DNA of 64,000 bases from Runella sp. MFBS21 (lineage in GTDB: Bacteria; Bacteroidota; Bacteroidia; Cytophagales; Spirosomataceae), in contig NZ_JARNTW010000015.1 in NCBI RefSeq assembly GCF_029433105.1, positions 1 through 64,000 of the forward strand, read 5' to 3'. The position numbers and the translations under genes are program-made. Shown one piece after another: positions 43,156 through 52,698 of this stretch. The notes under the pieces are model-generated. The model saw only the letters and a program-made list of their open reading frames with translations, was not told the DNA's origin and searched no databases. The stretch's first letter is position 1. Each line of letters opens with the position of its first letter.

Positions 43156-44598
43156 CTAAAACTCCCTTCCTATGGCAAAATACGGCCTTGCTTCGCCCAA
43201 ATGATTGAAAGAATAATTGATACGTCCCACAAAATTGTACCACGTCACTACGTCCATTCCCACCCCAAACCCAAACAATGGGCGATTGGCAAGCTGACTA
43301 TTGTTAAGTTCAGGATAAGGGTTTCGGACATAGCCTACATCAGCGTAGATATTGGGATAAATAGCGATAGGTAAAGCATTGAATTGTCGTAGCTTGATAA
43401 ATTTGCTTAAATTGAATGTCCGATTAAGCAGCTGATACCGAAGATTAGTTTTGAGATAACTATAATGAGGCCCATCAATCACATATAGCTCATATCCACG
43501 TACCAAATCCCCCCCATATCCCATACCACGGGTTTGTAAGAAAGGCTGCCGAGCAGGCGTAGCTACTTTAAGTTCGGTCAGATAACTAAAATATAATTTT
43601 TTGGCCAAAGGTATGTATTGCCCCCAGTTGAAAGTAGCCTCCAATATATCAACGTCCTCGGAAGGTAATACACCTATTTTGCTCACATAAAATCCATAAA
43701 TATACCCTCTGAGTGCATACTGCCCTCGGTCGCGGCGATCATAGAAATGGGAATAGGAGAGTTGCAGATACCGTTGGCGACTCTTACCTCCCAAAAAATA
43801 ATTGGGATTGAGGCGAGCAATGGTATCAGCCACGTTTGTCATGGAATATTGGGCAGAGAAAGAATGATATCCGTAAAATTTCGGACGGTGCGTAAGCGTC
43901 AAGTAAGGGACTATCCGCTCACGGGTTCGTTCGTCGCTTCCCAAAAAAGAAAGTTTGTCTCGATTGGTACGATAAGCCAAAGAGCGATTGGTGATTCTCA
44001 AGATACCGATAGTAAGACCCGTACGCTGCTTTTTGTCTAAATAAGGAATTGAATAATAAATATCCAACCGAGGTATAAAACCAAACTCAGCCCGTAAGCG
44101 TAGACGGTCGTTGTTGCCAGTAAGGTTTTGATGCAGGGCATACACGCCATAAATTGTTCGGCTCAAATCACGCCCTCGTTCATACCACCACTCATTGAAA
44201 TTACGGTCAGCTAGCTCAAATACCGGAAAAGCCAGCAAATACCACTGCTCTTTCAATACCACCTCTATATCTACCATAGTAAGCCCTCCCATCCATTTGG
44301 CATCTGCGGTGTAAAAAGGTAGCTGAGTGGTATCGACAACTACTTTCTTTTTAAGCTCTACCGAAAGAAACAAGTTAGTGTTTAGGATTTTTCGGCGGTC
44401 GTATTCAAGCAGAGAGTCCAATTGAAATACGGTAAGTGTATCACCTCCTTTTACATCCATTTCACGACGAATGATACGTTCTTTGGTGCGAAAATTACCA
44501 ATAATTTGAACCTGCCTGACCACAACCTTCTGGGTCGTGTCAGGTGTGCCACCCCAAACCGACATCCAAAAAGCATGAAAGAGCGAAATTAGAAGCAT
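43156..44598 (-). CDS. BamA/Omp85-like outer membrane protein with one POTRA domain
   Basis: 480 residues. Signal-like N-terminus, then one POTRA-type domain (about 25-95: VVRQVQIIGNFRTKERIIRREM, YDRRKILNTNLFLSVEL), a DUF-like beta linker, and a C-terminal beta-barrel with alternating aromatic strands, ending in ARPYFAIGREF (terminal Phe as in outer membrane barrels). Shorter than BamA, like the single-POTRA Omp85 proteins of Bacteroidota. It may insert or export other outer membrane proteins or lipids. The gene follows the dipeptidase gene by 3 bp, so they are co-transcribed. Confidence 0.82.
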   Translation of the reverse strand: MLLISLFHAFWMSVWGGTPDTTQKVVVRQVQIIGNFRTKERIIRREMDVKGGDTLTVFQLDSLLEYDRRKILNTNLFLSVELKKKVVVDTTQLPFYTADAKWMGGLTMVDIEVVLKEQWYLLAFPVFELADRNFNEWWYERGRDLSRTIYGVYALHQNLTGNNDRLRLRAEFGFIPRLDIYYSIPYLDKKQRTGLTIGILRITNRSLAYRTNRDKLSFLGSDERTRERIVPYLTLTHRPKFYGYHSFSAQYSMTNVADTIARLNPNYFLGGKSRQRYLQLSYSHFYDRRDRGQYALRGYIYGFYVSKIGVLPSEDVDILEATFNWGQYIPLAKKLYFSYLTELKVATPARQPFLQTRGMGYGGDLVRGYELYVIDGPHYSYLKTNLRYQLLNRTFNLSKFIKLRQFNALPIAIYPNIYADVGYVRNPYPELNNSQLANRPLFGFGVGMDVVTWYNFVGRINYSFNHLGEARPYFAIGREF

Positions 44599-44601
44599 AT
44601 A

Positions 44602-45306
44602 TTACTCAATAAACCCATATTTTGCTTTTGCTTTCTCGCGCGAGGTAGCATTGTAATGCCACCACTCTGTTTGGATAGAGGTGAAGCCCGCCTTCAGCAT
44701 GACCCTCCGAAGAAGTTTCCGATTTTCGAGTTGCTGAGCTGAAAGTTTTCCAGCTTTAAGCATCGCAGCTTCCCGGCGTGGCTCCGCCAATTCACCAAAA
44801 AAATCAAAAATAGTACCCATGTCGAGAGGGCGACCTTTATCGTCGGCGATGGTCAAATCCACCGCGCAGCCAAAATTATGAATGGAACCTTTGGTAGGAT
44901 TGGCTACAAAATCTTCGCGCCGATTGGGGGGCATATGGCTCATCCGGTTCCAAAATATTTTTGTAACACTCCGAGGGCGGGCTCCGTCATATACCAAAAG
45001 CGTATATTTTGGCTTTTCTTGTTTCAAAAACTGATTTGCTTTGATGAGTTTGTCGGCCGCCATAGGTTGAAGATAAGCCCGCTCCAAATCGCCATAGACG
45101 TCTTCTTTGATAAAATTGTCGGTAGTAGAGTATTTCAATTCAACCAAAATACTAGGGTCTAACTTCTGAATATCGACCAAGCCATGCGCAATAAACTTCT
45201 CTTCTAACGAAACCTTGTTTTTTTGCCCATTACTCGCCAAAGCAAGTAAGACTCCTCCTCCAAAAATGATTGTTTTGACACAAGTCAACGTTTTCTTCAA
45301 TGTCAT
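44602..45306 (-). CDS. D-alanyl-D-alanine dipeptidase (VanX-like, M15D)
   Basis: 234 residues with an N-terminal signal region. VanX motifs are complete: DGARPRS (Arg near residue 108), SIHNFGCAVDLTI (SxHxxGxAxD zinc His and Asp) and EWWHY (catalytic Glu and zinc His). VanX/DdpX enzymes hydrolyse D-Ala-D-Ala, for vancomycin resistance or for recycling peptidoglycan. With no vanH or vanA nearby, a wall-recycling role is more likely. First gene of a pair with the BamA-like protein. Confidence 0.92.
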   Translation of the reverse strand: MTLKKTLTCVKTIIFGGGVLLALASNGQKNKVSLEEKFIAHGLVDIQKLDPSILVELKYSTTDNFIKEDVYGDLERAYLQPMAADKLIKANQFLKQEKPKYTLLVYDGARPRSVTKIFWNRMSHMPPNRREDFVANPTKGSIHNFGCAVDLTIADDKGRPLDMGTIFDFFGELAEPRREAAMLKAGKLSAQQLENRKLLRRVMLKAGFTSIQTEWWHYNATSREKAKAKYGFIE

Positions 45307-45551
45307 TGATAATTTTTTTAGGATTCTTCAAAAGTTACAAATTACGGATAAATCTCCGGAAAAAATCCTAGCTCTCTCTATTAAATGCTTTCGATATGTC
45401 TATCTATAACTGTTAAAACTCAAAAATAGAGATAACTTTCTGTCTATATTTTTAAAAAACCGCTTTAGACAAGGGTAACTACGCCCCTATTCGATGCTTT
45501 TGTAGTCATCTGTTCTAAAATTTTAGTATCATTCAAACCTTTTAGAGAAAA

Positions 45552-47018
45552 ATGAAACCCAAACACAAAAACTTATCGGTGTCGCGACGCGATTTTGTGC
45601 AAAAAAGTGCGATGGCCGTAGGTAGTTTTTTCATTGTACCACGCCACGTCATAGGGAAAGGCTATACCGCACCTTCTGATAAGCTCAACCTAGCCGCAAT
45701 AGGCGCAGGTGGAAAAGGAACAGGCGATATTTTCAATGCCTCCAACAACGGTGCTAATAATGTAGTAGCCTTGTGTGATGTTGATTTGAGCAGAGCAGCC
45801 AAATCAATCGAAAGGTTTCCCAATGCCACTAAATACAAAGATTGGAGAGAGATGCTCTCTAAAGAAGCGAAAAATATAGACGCTCTCACTATTTCTACTC
45901 CTGACCACAACCATGCTATCATTGCAATGGCGGCCATGCAGTTGGGAAAACACGTATATGTACAAAAACCTTTGACACACAATATTTATGAAGCTCGTAT
46001 GCTCACCGAAGCAGCTCGTAAATACAAAGTAGTGACTCAAATGGGAAACCAAGGTGCATCAAACCCCGCACAGCTTCAAATGGTGGAGTGGTTTAATAAA
46101 GGTTTGGTAGGCCCTATACATACTGTTCAGATATGGACCGACCGCCCCGTATGGCCACAGGGTATTCCGGTACCAAGCGGTAAGCCTAATATGCCCGAAG
46201 GCATCGCCTGGGAGCAATGGGTAGGCCCGGCTCAGTGGGTAGACTATCACCCAGGCTATCACCCCTTTAAGTGGCGTGGATGGTGGAATTTTGGAACGGG
46301 TGCATTAGGCGACATCGGATGCCATACTATCGATACACCTTTCCGGGTGTTGGGTCTCAACTACCCCACCGAAGTAGAATGTAGTATCGGTTCGGTATTC
46401 TTGAAAGATTGGAACCCTGAGTGGATTCCAGAAGGATGCCCTCCTTCGGCAGCTGTAGAAATTAAGTTTCCGGCCACTGCCAAAAACAAAACTCCGATGA
46501 AAATGATCTGGATGGATGGCGGCTTGCGTCCTTTCCACCCCGATTGGATTCCTGCCAACGAACCACTCAGCACCGATGGCAACGGAGCCAATGGGGTATT
46601 GATGATTGGTAGCAAAGGAATCATCGCTTGCGATATGTATGGCAACAATCCTAAGATTTATTATAAAAATGGGGATAAAGTAGTAATGGCAAAGGATAGC
46701 AAATATGGTGCTCCAGTGAATTTACCAGAGTATGGTCACCAAATTTATTGGACTGAAGCATGTAAAGCAGGCTTTGGTAGCGATAAGCACAAAGCCTTGA
46801 CTTCTTCGTTTGATTACTCAGGCCCCCTTACCGAAACAGTATTGATGGGTAACTTAGCAATTCGTAGCTATATGCTTCGCAAACAACAAGGCAATGGCTT
46901 TGATTACTATGGCCGCAAGAAGCTCTTGTGGGATGGTACCAATATGAAGATTACCAACTTCGACGATGCCAATCAGTTTGTCACTCGCCAATACCGCGAT
47001 GGTTGGAAACTGGTGTAG
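45552..47018 (+). CDS. Tat-exported Gfo/Idh/MocA family oxidoreductase
   Basis: 488 residues. Twin-arginine signal at the N-terminus (SRRDFVQKSAM) and cleavage before GKGYTAPSD. The Rossmann part contains LNLAAIGAGGKGTGD and DVDLSRAAKS. The dehydrogenase-type EKP element reads VQKPLTHNIYEA, and DIGCHTIDTPFRVL supplies the catalytic-type His/Asp. Homologues are periplasmic NAD(P)-dependent sugar oxidoreductases or glycosidases; the cofactor is carried in by Tat export. The substrate is unknown. Monocistronic with a strong terminator behind. Confidence 0.9.
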   Translation: MKPKHKNLSVSRRDFVQKSAMAVGSFFIVPRHVIGKGYTAPSDKLNLAAIGAGGKGTGDIFNASNNGANNVVALCDVDLSRAAKSIERFPNATKYKDWREMLSKEAKNIDALTISTPDHNHAIIAMAAMQLGKHVYVQKPLTHNIYEARMLTEAARKYKVVTQMGNQGASNPAQLQMVEWFNKGLVGPIHTVQIWTDRPVWPQGIPVPSGKPNMPEGIAWEQWVGPAQWVDYHPGYHPFKWRGWWNFGTGALGDIGCHTIDTPFRVLGLNYPTEVECSIGSVFLKDWNPEWIPEGCPPSAAVEIKFPATAKNKTPMKMIWMDGGLRPFHPDWIPANEPLSTDGNGANGVLMIGSKGIIACDMYGNNPKIYYKNGDKVVMAKDSKYGAPVNLPEYGHQIYWTEACKAGFGSDKHKALTSSFDYSGPLTETVLMGNLAIRSYMLRKQQGNGFDYYGRKKLLWDGTNMKITNFDDANQFVTRQYRDGWKLV

Positions 47019-47029
47019 ATTCATTGTCT

Positions 47030-47072
47030 CCAACAAAAAAGCTCGTTTCTGCGAAACGAGCTTTTTTGTTGG
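47030..47072. terminator. bidirectional intrinsic terminator
   Basis: A perfect 20-bp stem from 47030-47049 and 47053-47072 with a 3-nt loop (core AAAAGCTCGTTTC). A and T runs on both sides let it end both the oxidoreductase gene and folB. Confidence 0.9.
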
Positions 47073-47075
47073 TAA

Positions 47076-47426
47076 CTACCCCTTGATGGTAATTTTTGAC
47101 CTAGCACACACACCCCCAATCGGTGGATTGTGTTTAGAGACACTTACTTCTATGGTCTCTATCTCAGGATACACTTTTCGGCATTCTTCAATAATTTGGT
47201 GAGCAATATGCTCTAGCAGGCGAGTTGACTTTTGCATTTGCTTAGCCACGATTTCGTACACTATGGCGTAGTTTACAGTTCCTTCCAAACGATCATAGCG
47301 AGCTGCTTCCGTAAAATCGGTAGTGATGTTTACATCAATCGTGTATCTATTACCTATTTTTTGTTCTTCGTCAGATACTCCATGATAAGCGAAAAACTCT
47401 ATTCCTTCAAGCGCAACGGTTCCCAA
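47076..47426 (-). CDS. folB: dihydroneopterin aldolase
   Basis: 116 residues, the normal length. Motifs: GIEFFAYHGVSDEEQKIG (active-site region), DYAILYEI-like NYAIVYEIVAKQM, LLEHIAHQI and VSKHNPPIGG. FolB cleaves dihydroneopterin to hydroxymethyl-dihydropterin in folate synthesis. The only available start is TTG at 47426, 12 bp after the stop of the DivIVA-like gene and in the same frame, so translation is probably coupled to that gene. Confidence 0.93.
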   Translation of the reverse strand: MGTVALEGIEFFAYHGVSDEEQKIGNRYTIDVNITTDFTEAARYDRLEGTVNYAIVYEIVAKQMQKSTRLLEHIAHQIIEECRKVYPEIETIEVSVSKHNPPIGGVCARSKITIKG

Positions 47427-47438
47427 AAGGTAGTAATG

Positions 47439-48269
47439 TTAAATTTGGTCGAAAAATGAGCCTTCTTCTTGTCCTTTCTTATCTTTCTTTTCTTGCTCTA
47501 CCGTTTCCTCTTTTGGTGGGGTTTCGGCCTCAGGAGTGGCTTCCACATCCGCTACTATTGCCTCAGCTTGAGTATCACTCTCTCCTACTTCACTGCTTGT
47601 GAGTGCTGCTGATTCATCGGCTGTTCCGGCTACTACTTCCTCTACCACTTGCTCCGATTCGAGTCTAGCTTTTTGAGATTCTTCTCCCGTTTTGAGAGAT
47701 ACTTCTACTTGGCTTTTTAAATCTTCAAATTTCTCTATTACCGTAGTTTGAGAAAATTTCTTTTCAAAACGTTCGATACTATCTACCGTATTGTTGGCCA
47801 ATGCTTTGAGCTGAACGATGAGATTGTCACGGTATTTTTCCATGGCTTTAAAGTCTCGCTCATGGTTTTTGAACTCTCCAATAATTTCCTCGCGCACATA
47901 TTTGGATTGATTTTCGGCATCCATGATGAGCATATTCGCTTTTTTGCGAGCCTCATTTACCAACTCTTCACTTTTTTGGCGTGCTTCTTCGATATACACC
48001 TCCGCCGCTACTTTGGCTTGCTCGGTCATTTGGGCGCTGGTGTCTTCGGCTGTTTTGAGCATCCGAAACATCGTAAGCTCCACTTCTCGAAGTTTACCCA
48101 ATTCTTTCTCCGCGATTTCCAATTGCATTTTAAGCATTTTATTTTCATTCAGGACGCGCTCCCATTCGTTAGAGAGAGAGGTTAAAAAAGCCGTAACTTC
48201 CTCAACATCAAAACCTCTTAATACCCTTTGAAAAGTATGCTGGCGAATCTCAATCGGCGTGACTTTCAT
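47439..48269 (-). CDS. DivIVA domain-containing protein
   Basis: 276 residues. The N-terminal DivIVA motif is clear (TPIEIRQHTFQRVLRGFDVEEV then FLTSL), followed by a long coiled coil (about 30-165, with heptads such as LKMQLEIAEKELGKL) and an acidic, low-complexity C-terminus rich in Glu, Ala and Thr that ends EGSFFDQI. DivIVA proteins sit at curved membrane and organise pole or septum growth. In Bacteroidota the role is not settled. Coupled to folB downstream. Confidence 0.87.
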   Translation of the reverse strand: MKVTPIEIRQHTFQRVLRGFDVEEVTAFLTSLSNEWERVLNENKMLKMQLEIAEKELGKLREVELTMFRMLKTAEDTSAQMTEQAKVAAEVYIEEARQKSEELVNEARKKANMLIMDAENQSKYVREEIIGEFKNHERDFKAMEKYRDNLIVQLKALANNTVDSIERFEKKFSQTTVIEKFEDLKSQVEVSLKTGEESQKARLESEQVVEEVVAGTADESAALTSSEVGESDTQAEAIVADVEATPEAETPPKEETVEQEKKDKKGQEEGSFFDQI

Positions 48270-48350
48270 CTGTTTATTTGGTTATATACCTGATAATTAG
48301 GTGCTAAAGTTATAAAAAATCAATTAAAACGCTCGTTTTTGTTGGTTAAT

Positions 48351-49790
48351 TTAAGGATTTAACCACTTATTACGTTGCAAAATCGCCCTCTCATTTTCTA
48401 GCTCCTGTAAATGCACAGTGCCGTCAGTAAAGGTAATCATCTGAAGTCCAACCCAAGCTAAGGCATGATTGAGGTGATTTTCGAGGGGCAAATTACTTAA
48501 AATACAATCATTCCAGTACCATTCTAATGATTGACCAGCCACTTCTTCTACAATCGACTGGTAATCTTCGAGCGAATATCCCACAAAAGGTATGCCAAAT
48601 CGCTGCCACAATAGACGCATTACATCATCAAGCGAACGCTGGTGTTGATGAATTTTTCGAATGGTAAGGTCTAAAATCAACGCAACCAAAGCTCCTTTAT
48701 GATATACAGATACTTTTCTTTTTGGTATACCTTTTTCGTAGCCATCTAGCCACAAATCCCACGAAGACTCCGTCAACGATTGTGCAGCATCACGACTATT
48801 TTCGAAATGTCGTTTCATATATACCTGTAACTCACGGCAATAGGCCGCGTCATCAAATACTCCCGACCGCCTCAAAAACAAATCCCCGTAGTAAGTGGTG
48901 ACTCCTTCTGCTACAAAACAAGTACTGAAATAATTTTCTTTGGTAAAATCATAGGGCAGTAATTCTTGTGGTCGAATACGAATAATATTCCAAGCATGAA
49001 ATAATTCATGAGAACTTACTCCCAACAAATCGGTATATAATCCTTCGCCTTCATCATCCGGTCCAAGCACAATCATCGTCGAATGCCGATGCTCCACCCC
49101 ATGGTAGTAGGGCGTGGGTAAAATTAGATTTAAAAAGTGATATTCAGCTTCGGGAAAGCTTCCCATCATTTCGATTTGAGATTTGGTAAATTTCTCAAAA
49201 TCTATTAAAATTTGATTCCAATTGGGCTTTATGTTTCCCTGCATCCATACATAAAACATCGTATCCTTCACCTGATAGGCTTGGCACTGGATGGTGGCCG
49301 AAGCCAACAAGGGACTATCTACCAACTCATAGTAATCTTTAGCAAGGAGTTGTTTACCTTGTTTTTTTAAACCACAAGCAATCCGAAAATCGTCCGCAAT
49401 ATCCAGCGTCAGCGTACATGGTTCGGCTAACCGCCCCTCCATATACACGCACAAATTGACGGGATTTATATACCAAAACTCAGGACTAACATAGCTACTC
49501 CCTGCATTCTGAACGTTGGCATAATAATTGTATCGTACACTGATTTCAGTTTCACCAGCAGTTTCTACACGCCAGCGATCTTTGGTGATTTTCCGAAAAG
49601 TAAGTGGGTCGTTATTTTTATTAAAAACTCCAAATTGTTGAATATTTTTGGCAAAGTGTTGGAGCTCATACCTACCTGGTCGCCAAGCCGGAAGCTGAAT
49701 CTCAACTACCTCTTCAACAATATTTTCTATGTGACATTCTATTTCAATAAAGCGGCTTTCGAGAGATTGACTAAACAGGCGATATTGCAT
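48351..49790 (-). CDS. M61 (glycyl aminopeptidase-like) metallopeptidase
   Basis: 479 residues without a signal peptide. N-terminal beta domain (about 1-165), then the gluzincin core with HELFHAW (HExxH near residue 256) and the downstream Glu in FVAEGVTTYYGDLFLRRSG. The helical C-terminal part has GALVALILDL and FVGYSLEDYQ. M61 peptidases remove N-terminal Gly or Ala residues. Most relatives end in a PDZ domain, which is absent here, so the protein is shorter than usual. Divergent from the kinase gene. Confidence 0.9.
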   Translation of the reverse strand: MQYRLFSQSLESRFIEIECHIENIVEEVVEIQLPAWRPGRYELQHFAKNIQQFGVFNKNNDPLTFRKITKDRWRVETAGETEISVRYNYYANVQNAGSSYVSPEFWYINPVNLCVYMEGRLAEPCTLTLDIADDFRIACGLKKQGKQLLAKDYYELVDSPLLASATIQCQAYQVKDTMFYVWMQGNIKPNWNQILIDFEKFTKSQIEMMGSFPEAEYHFLNLILPTPYYHGVEHRHSTMIVLGPDDEGEGLYTDLLGVSSHELFHAWNIIRIRPQELLPYDFTKENYFSTCFVAEGVTTYYGDLFLRRSGVFDDAAYCRELQVYMKRHFENSRDAAQSLTESSWDLWLDGYEKGIPKRKVSVYHKGALVALILDLTIRKIHQHQRSLDDVMRLLWQRFGIPFVGYSLEDYQSIVEEVAGQSLEWYWNDCILSNLPLENHLNHALAWVGLQMITFTDGTVHLQELENERAILQRNKWLNP

Positions 49791-49940
49791 ATGAAGAGCG
49801 GGGAAAACAGGTAAAACGGTAGATGGTTTCTATTACATGAATAGTAAAAATACTAAAAAGATACGACGAATAGTACCCTATTGGCTTTTTTCTAACGATT
49901 TGTTTCCTTTAAATCACAATTTAGCAGATAGCTATTCTTT

Positions 49941-51842
49941 ATGAAAAAGATACTTTTATACTGCTTTTTAGTCGCTTTTTATAGCCTACACCTATTCGCT
50001 CAAATTCCCCAGAGTGCTGATTCGTTAGCGAGCTACCTAAAGTCAGCACCAAAAGATACCAATTATGTAAAAGCCCTCAACGATTACAGTTGGCTTTTGG
50101 TCGAGCAAGGAAAATACAATTTGGCCGATTCTCTAGCCACTCAAAGCCAACATCTTGCGATTAAACTTCACTTTAAGGCTGGAGAGTATGGCAGCCTCAA
50201 TACGCTGGGCCGCTCGGCATATATCCAAGGGATGTACCCTAAAGCCCTGAAAATATACGAGAAAAACTTACAAATAGCTCAAAAGTATCAATTGCCGCTC
50301 TCTACCCTTCAAAATGCCTTGGCCAATTTTGCCATGATCAATCAGCTCTCTGGCAACAACGAAAAAGCATTGGAGTTTTCTTTAAAATCTATCAAAATTT
50401 ACGAAAACAATCATCTTCCTAAACTCTCAGGCTCCCCTTATGATGTAGCAGCTTCGGTATTTGCGCTTCAAGGCAAGATTGATTTGGCCATTGAATACCT
50501 CAAAAAAACTTTAGAGATTAAGACGCGAGACCAAAATTATCGCGGAATGGCTATCTCGGCCAACCGACTCGGAAATACCATTAATCAAAAAGGAGACCCC
50601 AAAAAAGGGCTTGTTTACTTGAAACAAGCTGAGCAATACGCCGAAAAAGTGGGTTATATGCAAGTATTACCGGATATTTTAATCAATCAATCTAATGCCT
50701 ATCGGGCTATCAATCAGCCAGCTGAAGATATTAAAGCTCTCAAAAAAGCTGAACAAATAAGCAAGAAAATCCATACGACTCATCAGCTGGGGGCTATTTA
50801 TGGTAATATGGGGCAGTATTATCAACATCAAAAACAATTTGGGCTTTCGGAAGAATATCTACGAAAAGCGCTAAAAATTTTTGAAGACATAGGTTCTCTC
50901 GAATATCAGGGATATTTGTATCAAGCTCTTACTGAGATGTTTGTAGATAAGGGTGATTTCAAAAGTGCTTTCTTGAATCAAAAAGTAGCTAAGCAAGTCA
51001 ATGATTCTCTTTTAAGTGAAAAACAGCTCGCTAACATGAATGAATTGAACGCCCGTTTTGAAAGTGAAAAAAAAGAACAACAAATCAAGCTATTACAACA
51101 AGATGCTCAAATCAAAGAGCAACAGCTCGCTCAAAATAAGTTTTGGCTAGCAGGCGGTGTACTAGTACTTCTACTGGCGAGTGCCATTACGGCTTGGCTT
51201 CTTAATCGCGCTCGGCTACAGCGCTTGCAAGAAACCCTCGCTCTTCGCAACCACATTGCCGCTGATTTTCATGACGAATTGGGGGCTACTCTGAGCAGTA
51301 TTGCTATTTATAGCGAAATTGCCACGCACGAAAATGGGAGCAATTCTCAAAAAATCCAGCCCATTTTAAAAATGATTGCAGAATCATCTCGCAGTACTGT
51401 TACCGCCATGAACGACATGGTTTGGTCTATCAAACCTGACAATGACACTATGACTACCGTCGTTCAACGAATGAAAGACTTTGCCATTCCTTTACTTGAA
51501 AATCAATCCATTACCTTTGAGTTCATCACAAATCCTAGCATCGAATCGCTAATCCCCGACATGACTCAGCGTAAAAATATCTACCTTATTTTCAAAGAAG
51601 CCCTCAACAATACCGCTAAATACGCGGAAGCAACGCATGTTTCGGTACACATATCTTACCTTAACAAACAGCTTCAAATGTTGATCAGAGACAATGGAAA
51701 AGGATTTGATACCGAGACCGTCAAGCAAGGAAATGGTCTCAAAAATATGCAAAAACGGGCACAAGAAATCAAGGGACATCTGTCTATTGTATCGGCACCG
51801 TTGGCTGGAACCGAAATCAAACTTATGTGCCCTTTACCATAA
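49941..51842 (+). CDS. TPR-type sensor histidine kinase (HisKA_3)
   Basis: 633 residues: signal peptide (cleavage near LHLFAQ), periplasmic TPR repeats (about 25-350; for example YPKALKIYEKNLQIAQKY, LAIEYLKKTLEIKTR), a coiled segment, one membrane helix (about 398-418), and a cytoplasmic kinase. The phospho-acceptor His lies in IAADFHDELGATLSS, and the HATPase has FKEALNNTAKYA, RDNGKGFD and GNGLKNMQKRA. It should phosphorylate the NarL regulator 93 bp downstream. Confidence 0.93.
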   Translation: MKKILLYCFLVAFYSLHLFAQIPQSADSLASYLKSAPKDTNYVKALNDYSWLLVEQGKYNLADSLATQSQHLAIKLHFKAGEYGSLNTLGRSAYIQGMYPKALKIYEKNLQIAQKYQLPLSTLQNALANFAMINQLSGNNEKALEFSLKSIKIYENNHLPKLSGSPYDVAASVFALQGKIDLAIEYLKKTLEIKTRDQNYRGMAISANRLGNTINQKGDPKKGLVYLKQAEQYAEKVGYMQVLPDILINQSNAYRAINQPAEDIKALKKAEQISKKIHTTHQLGAIYGNMGQYYQHQKQFGLSEEYLRKALKIFEDIGSLEYQGYLYQALTEMFVDKGDFKSAFLNQKVAKQVNDSLLSEKQLANMNELNARFESEKKEQQIKLLQQDAQIKEQQLAQNKFWLAGGVLVLLLASAITAWLLNRARLQRLQETLALRNHIAADFHDELGATLSSIAIYSEIATHENGSNSQKIQPILKMIAESSRSTVTAMNDMVWSIKPDNDTMTTVVQRMKDFAIPLLENQSITFEFITNPSIESLIPDMTQRKNIYLIFKEALNNTAKYAEATHVSVHISYLNKQLQMLIRDNGKGFDTETVKQGNGLKNMQKRAQEIKGHLSIVSAPLAGTEIKLMCPLP

Positions 51843-51863
51843 TTATGCTGGTAAAAAACGTAT

Positions 51864-51886
51864 TTTCACATATATGTGCGATTGTG
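51864..51886 (+). promoter_or_regulatory. operator-like palindrome upstream of the response regulator gene
   Basis: TTTCACATATATGTGCG followed by ATTGTG. The core CACATATATGTG (51867-51878) is a perfect 12-bp palindrome, 49 bp before the ATG at 51936. A near-identical element, including the flanking ATTGTG, lies at 52624-52646 before the next gene. Likely a binding site for the LuxR-type regulator itself (inference). Confidence 0.65.
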
Positions 51887-51935
51887 AAGCCCAAAATATT
51901 CTATCAATTTTGTGGTAATATTCAACCATTCACCT

Positions 51936-52577
51936 ATGGCTATCAATGTAGCAATCGTAGAAGATAACGCAATCTTCCGCGAAGGATTACGGCATTTATT
52001 GAATTTTTCGGCGGATGTCAATTGTATAGGGGTTTATGAAGATGGTAAAAGTTTTTTCGAAAATTCCCCTCATCTCCTCCCAGACGTGATTCTGATGGAT
52101 ATTGACTTGCCTGGCATGAGCGGCCTCGATTGTACCGCTTACATCAAAAACCAAGCTAGCTATCGAGATACTCACATCGTCATTCTGACGGTGCTTGAAA
52201 GTGACGACAAAATCATGGATGCCATCCTAGCAGGAGCGTCGGGATATTTACTAAAAAACGCTTCTGCCGAACAAATCCTCGATGCTATTCGCCAAGTAGT
52301 AGCGGGCGGCTCTCCCATGTCTTCTTCTATTGCTAGAAAGGTATTTGGATTTATCAAAACTCATCAAAAAAAGCCAGTTGATAAAATTGACCTCAACAAA
52401 CGTGAACAAGAGGTATTGGGTGGCTTAGTAGAGGGATTATCGTATCGAATGATTGGCGAAAAACATCATATCTCTACCGATACTGTCAGAACTTACATTC
52501 GTAATATTTACGAAAAGCTGCAAGTGCATTCGCGATCAGAGGCAGTAGCAAAAGCCCTTAAAAACAACTGGCTATAA
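51936..52577 (+). CDS. NarL/FixJ-type response regulator
   Basis: 213 residues from the ATG at 51936. Receiver domain with acidic pair VEDN, phospho-acceptor Asp in VILMDIDLPG and Lys in YLLKNAS; LuxR-type HTH at the C-terminus (LNKREQEVLGGLVEGLSYRMIGE, STDTVRTYIRNIYEKLQVH). Canonical and paired with the TPR kinase. Closely resembles the regulator at 15359 in layout (AGGSPMSSSIARKV shared pattern). Confidence 0.93.
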   Translation: MAINVAIVEDNAIFREGLRHLLNFSADVNCIGVYEDGKSFFENSPHLLPDVILMDIDLPGMSGLDCTAYIKNQASYRDTHIVILTVLESDDKIMDAILAGASGYLLKNASAEQILDAIRQVVAGGSPMSSSIARKVFGFIKTHQKKPVDKIDLNKREQEVLGGLVEGLSYRMIGEKHHISTDTVRTYIRNIYEKLQVHSRSEAVAKALKNNWL

Positions 52578-52623
52578 AGCTTTGTCCTCTATTTTCACAT
52601 CTTTTTTATGTTTTTTGCGCCAA

Positions 52624-52646
52624 TTTCACATATCTGTGCGATTGTG
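52624..52646 (+). promoter_or_regulatory. second copy of the CACATAT-TGTG operator-like element
   Basis: TTTCACATATCTGTGCG and ATTGTG, identical to the element at 51864 except for one base in the core. It lies 52 bp before the ATG at 52699, nearly the same distance as in the first copy. Both are followed by a TAnnAATTTTG stretch that may be the -7 region. Confidence 0.65.
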
Positions 52647-52698
52647 GGTTTGGGTGGTTTGTAGGAATTTTGTTTCAACTATTATAAACATACCACTC

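Noticed and set aside
44602-45306. Vancomycin resistance cluster
   Set aside because: Only the VanX-like dipeptidase is present; no D-Ala-D-Lac ligase or VanH dehydrogenase adjoins, so a wall-recycling role is more likely.
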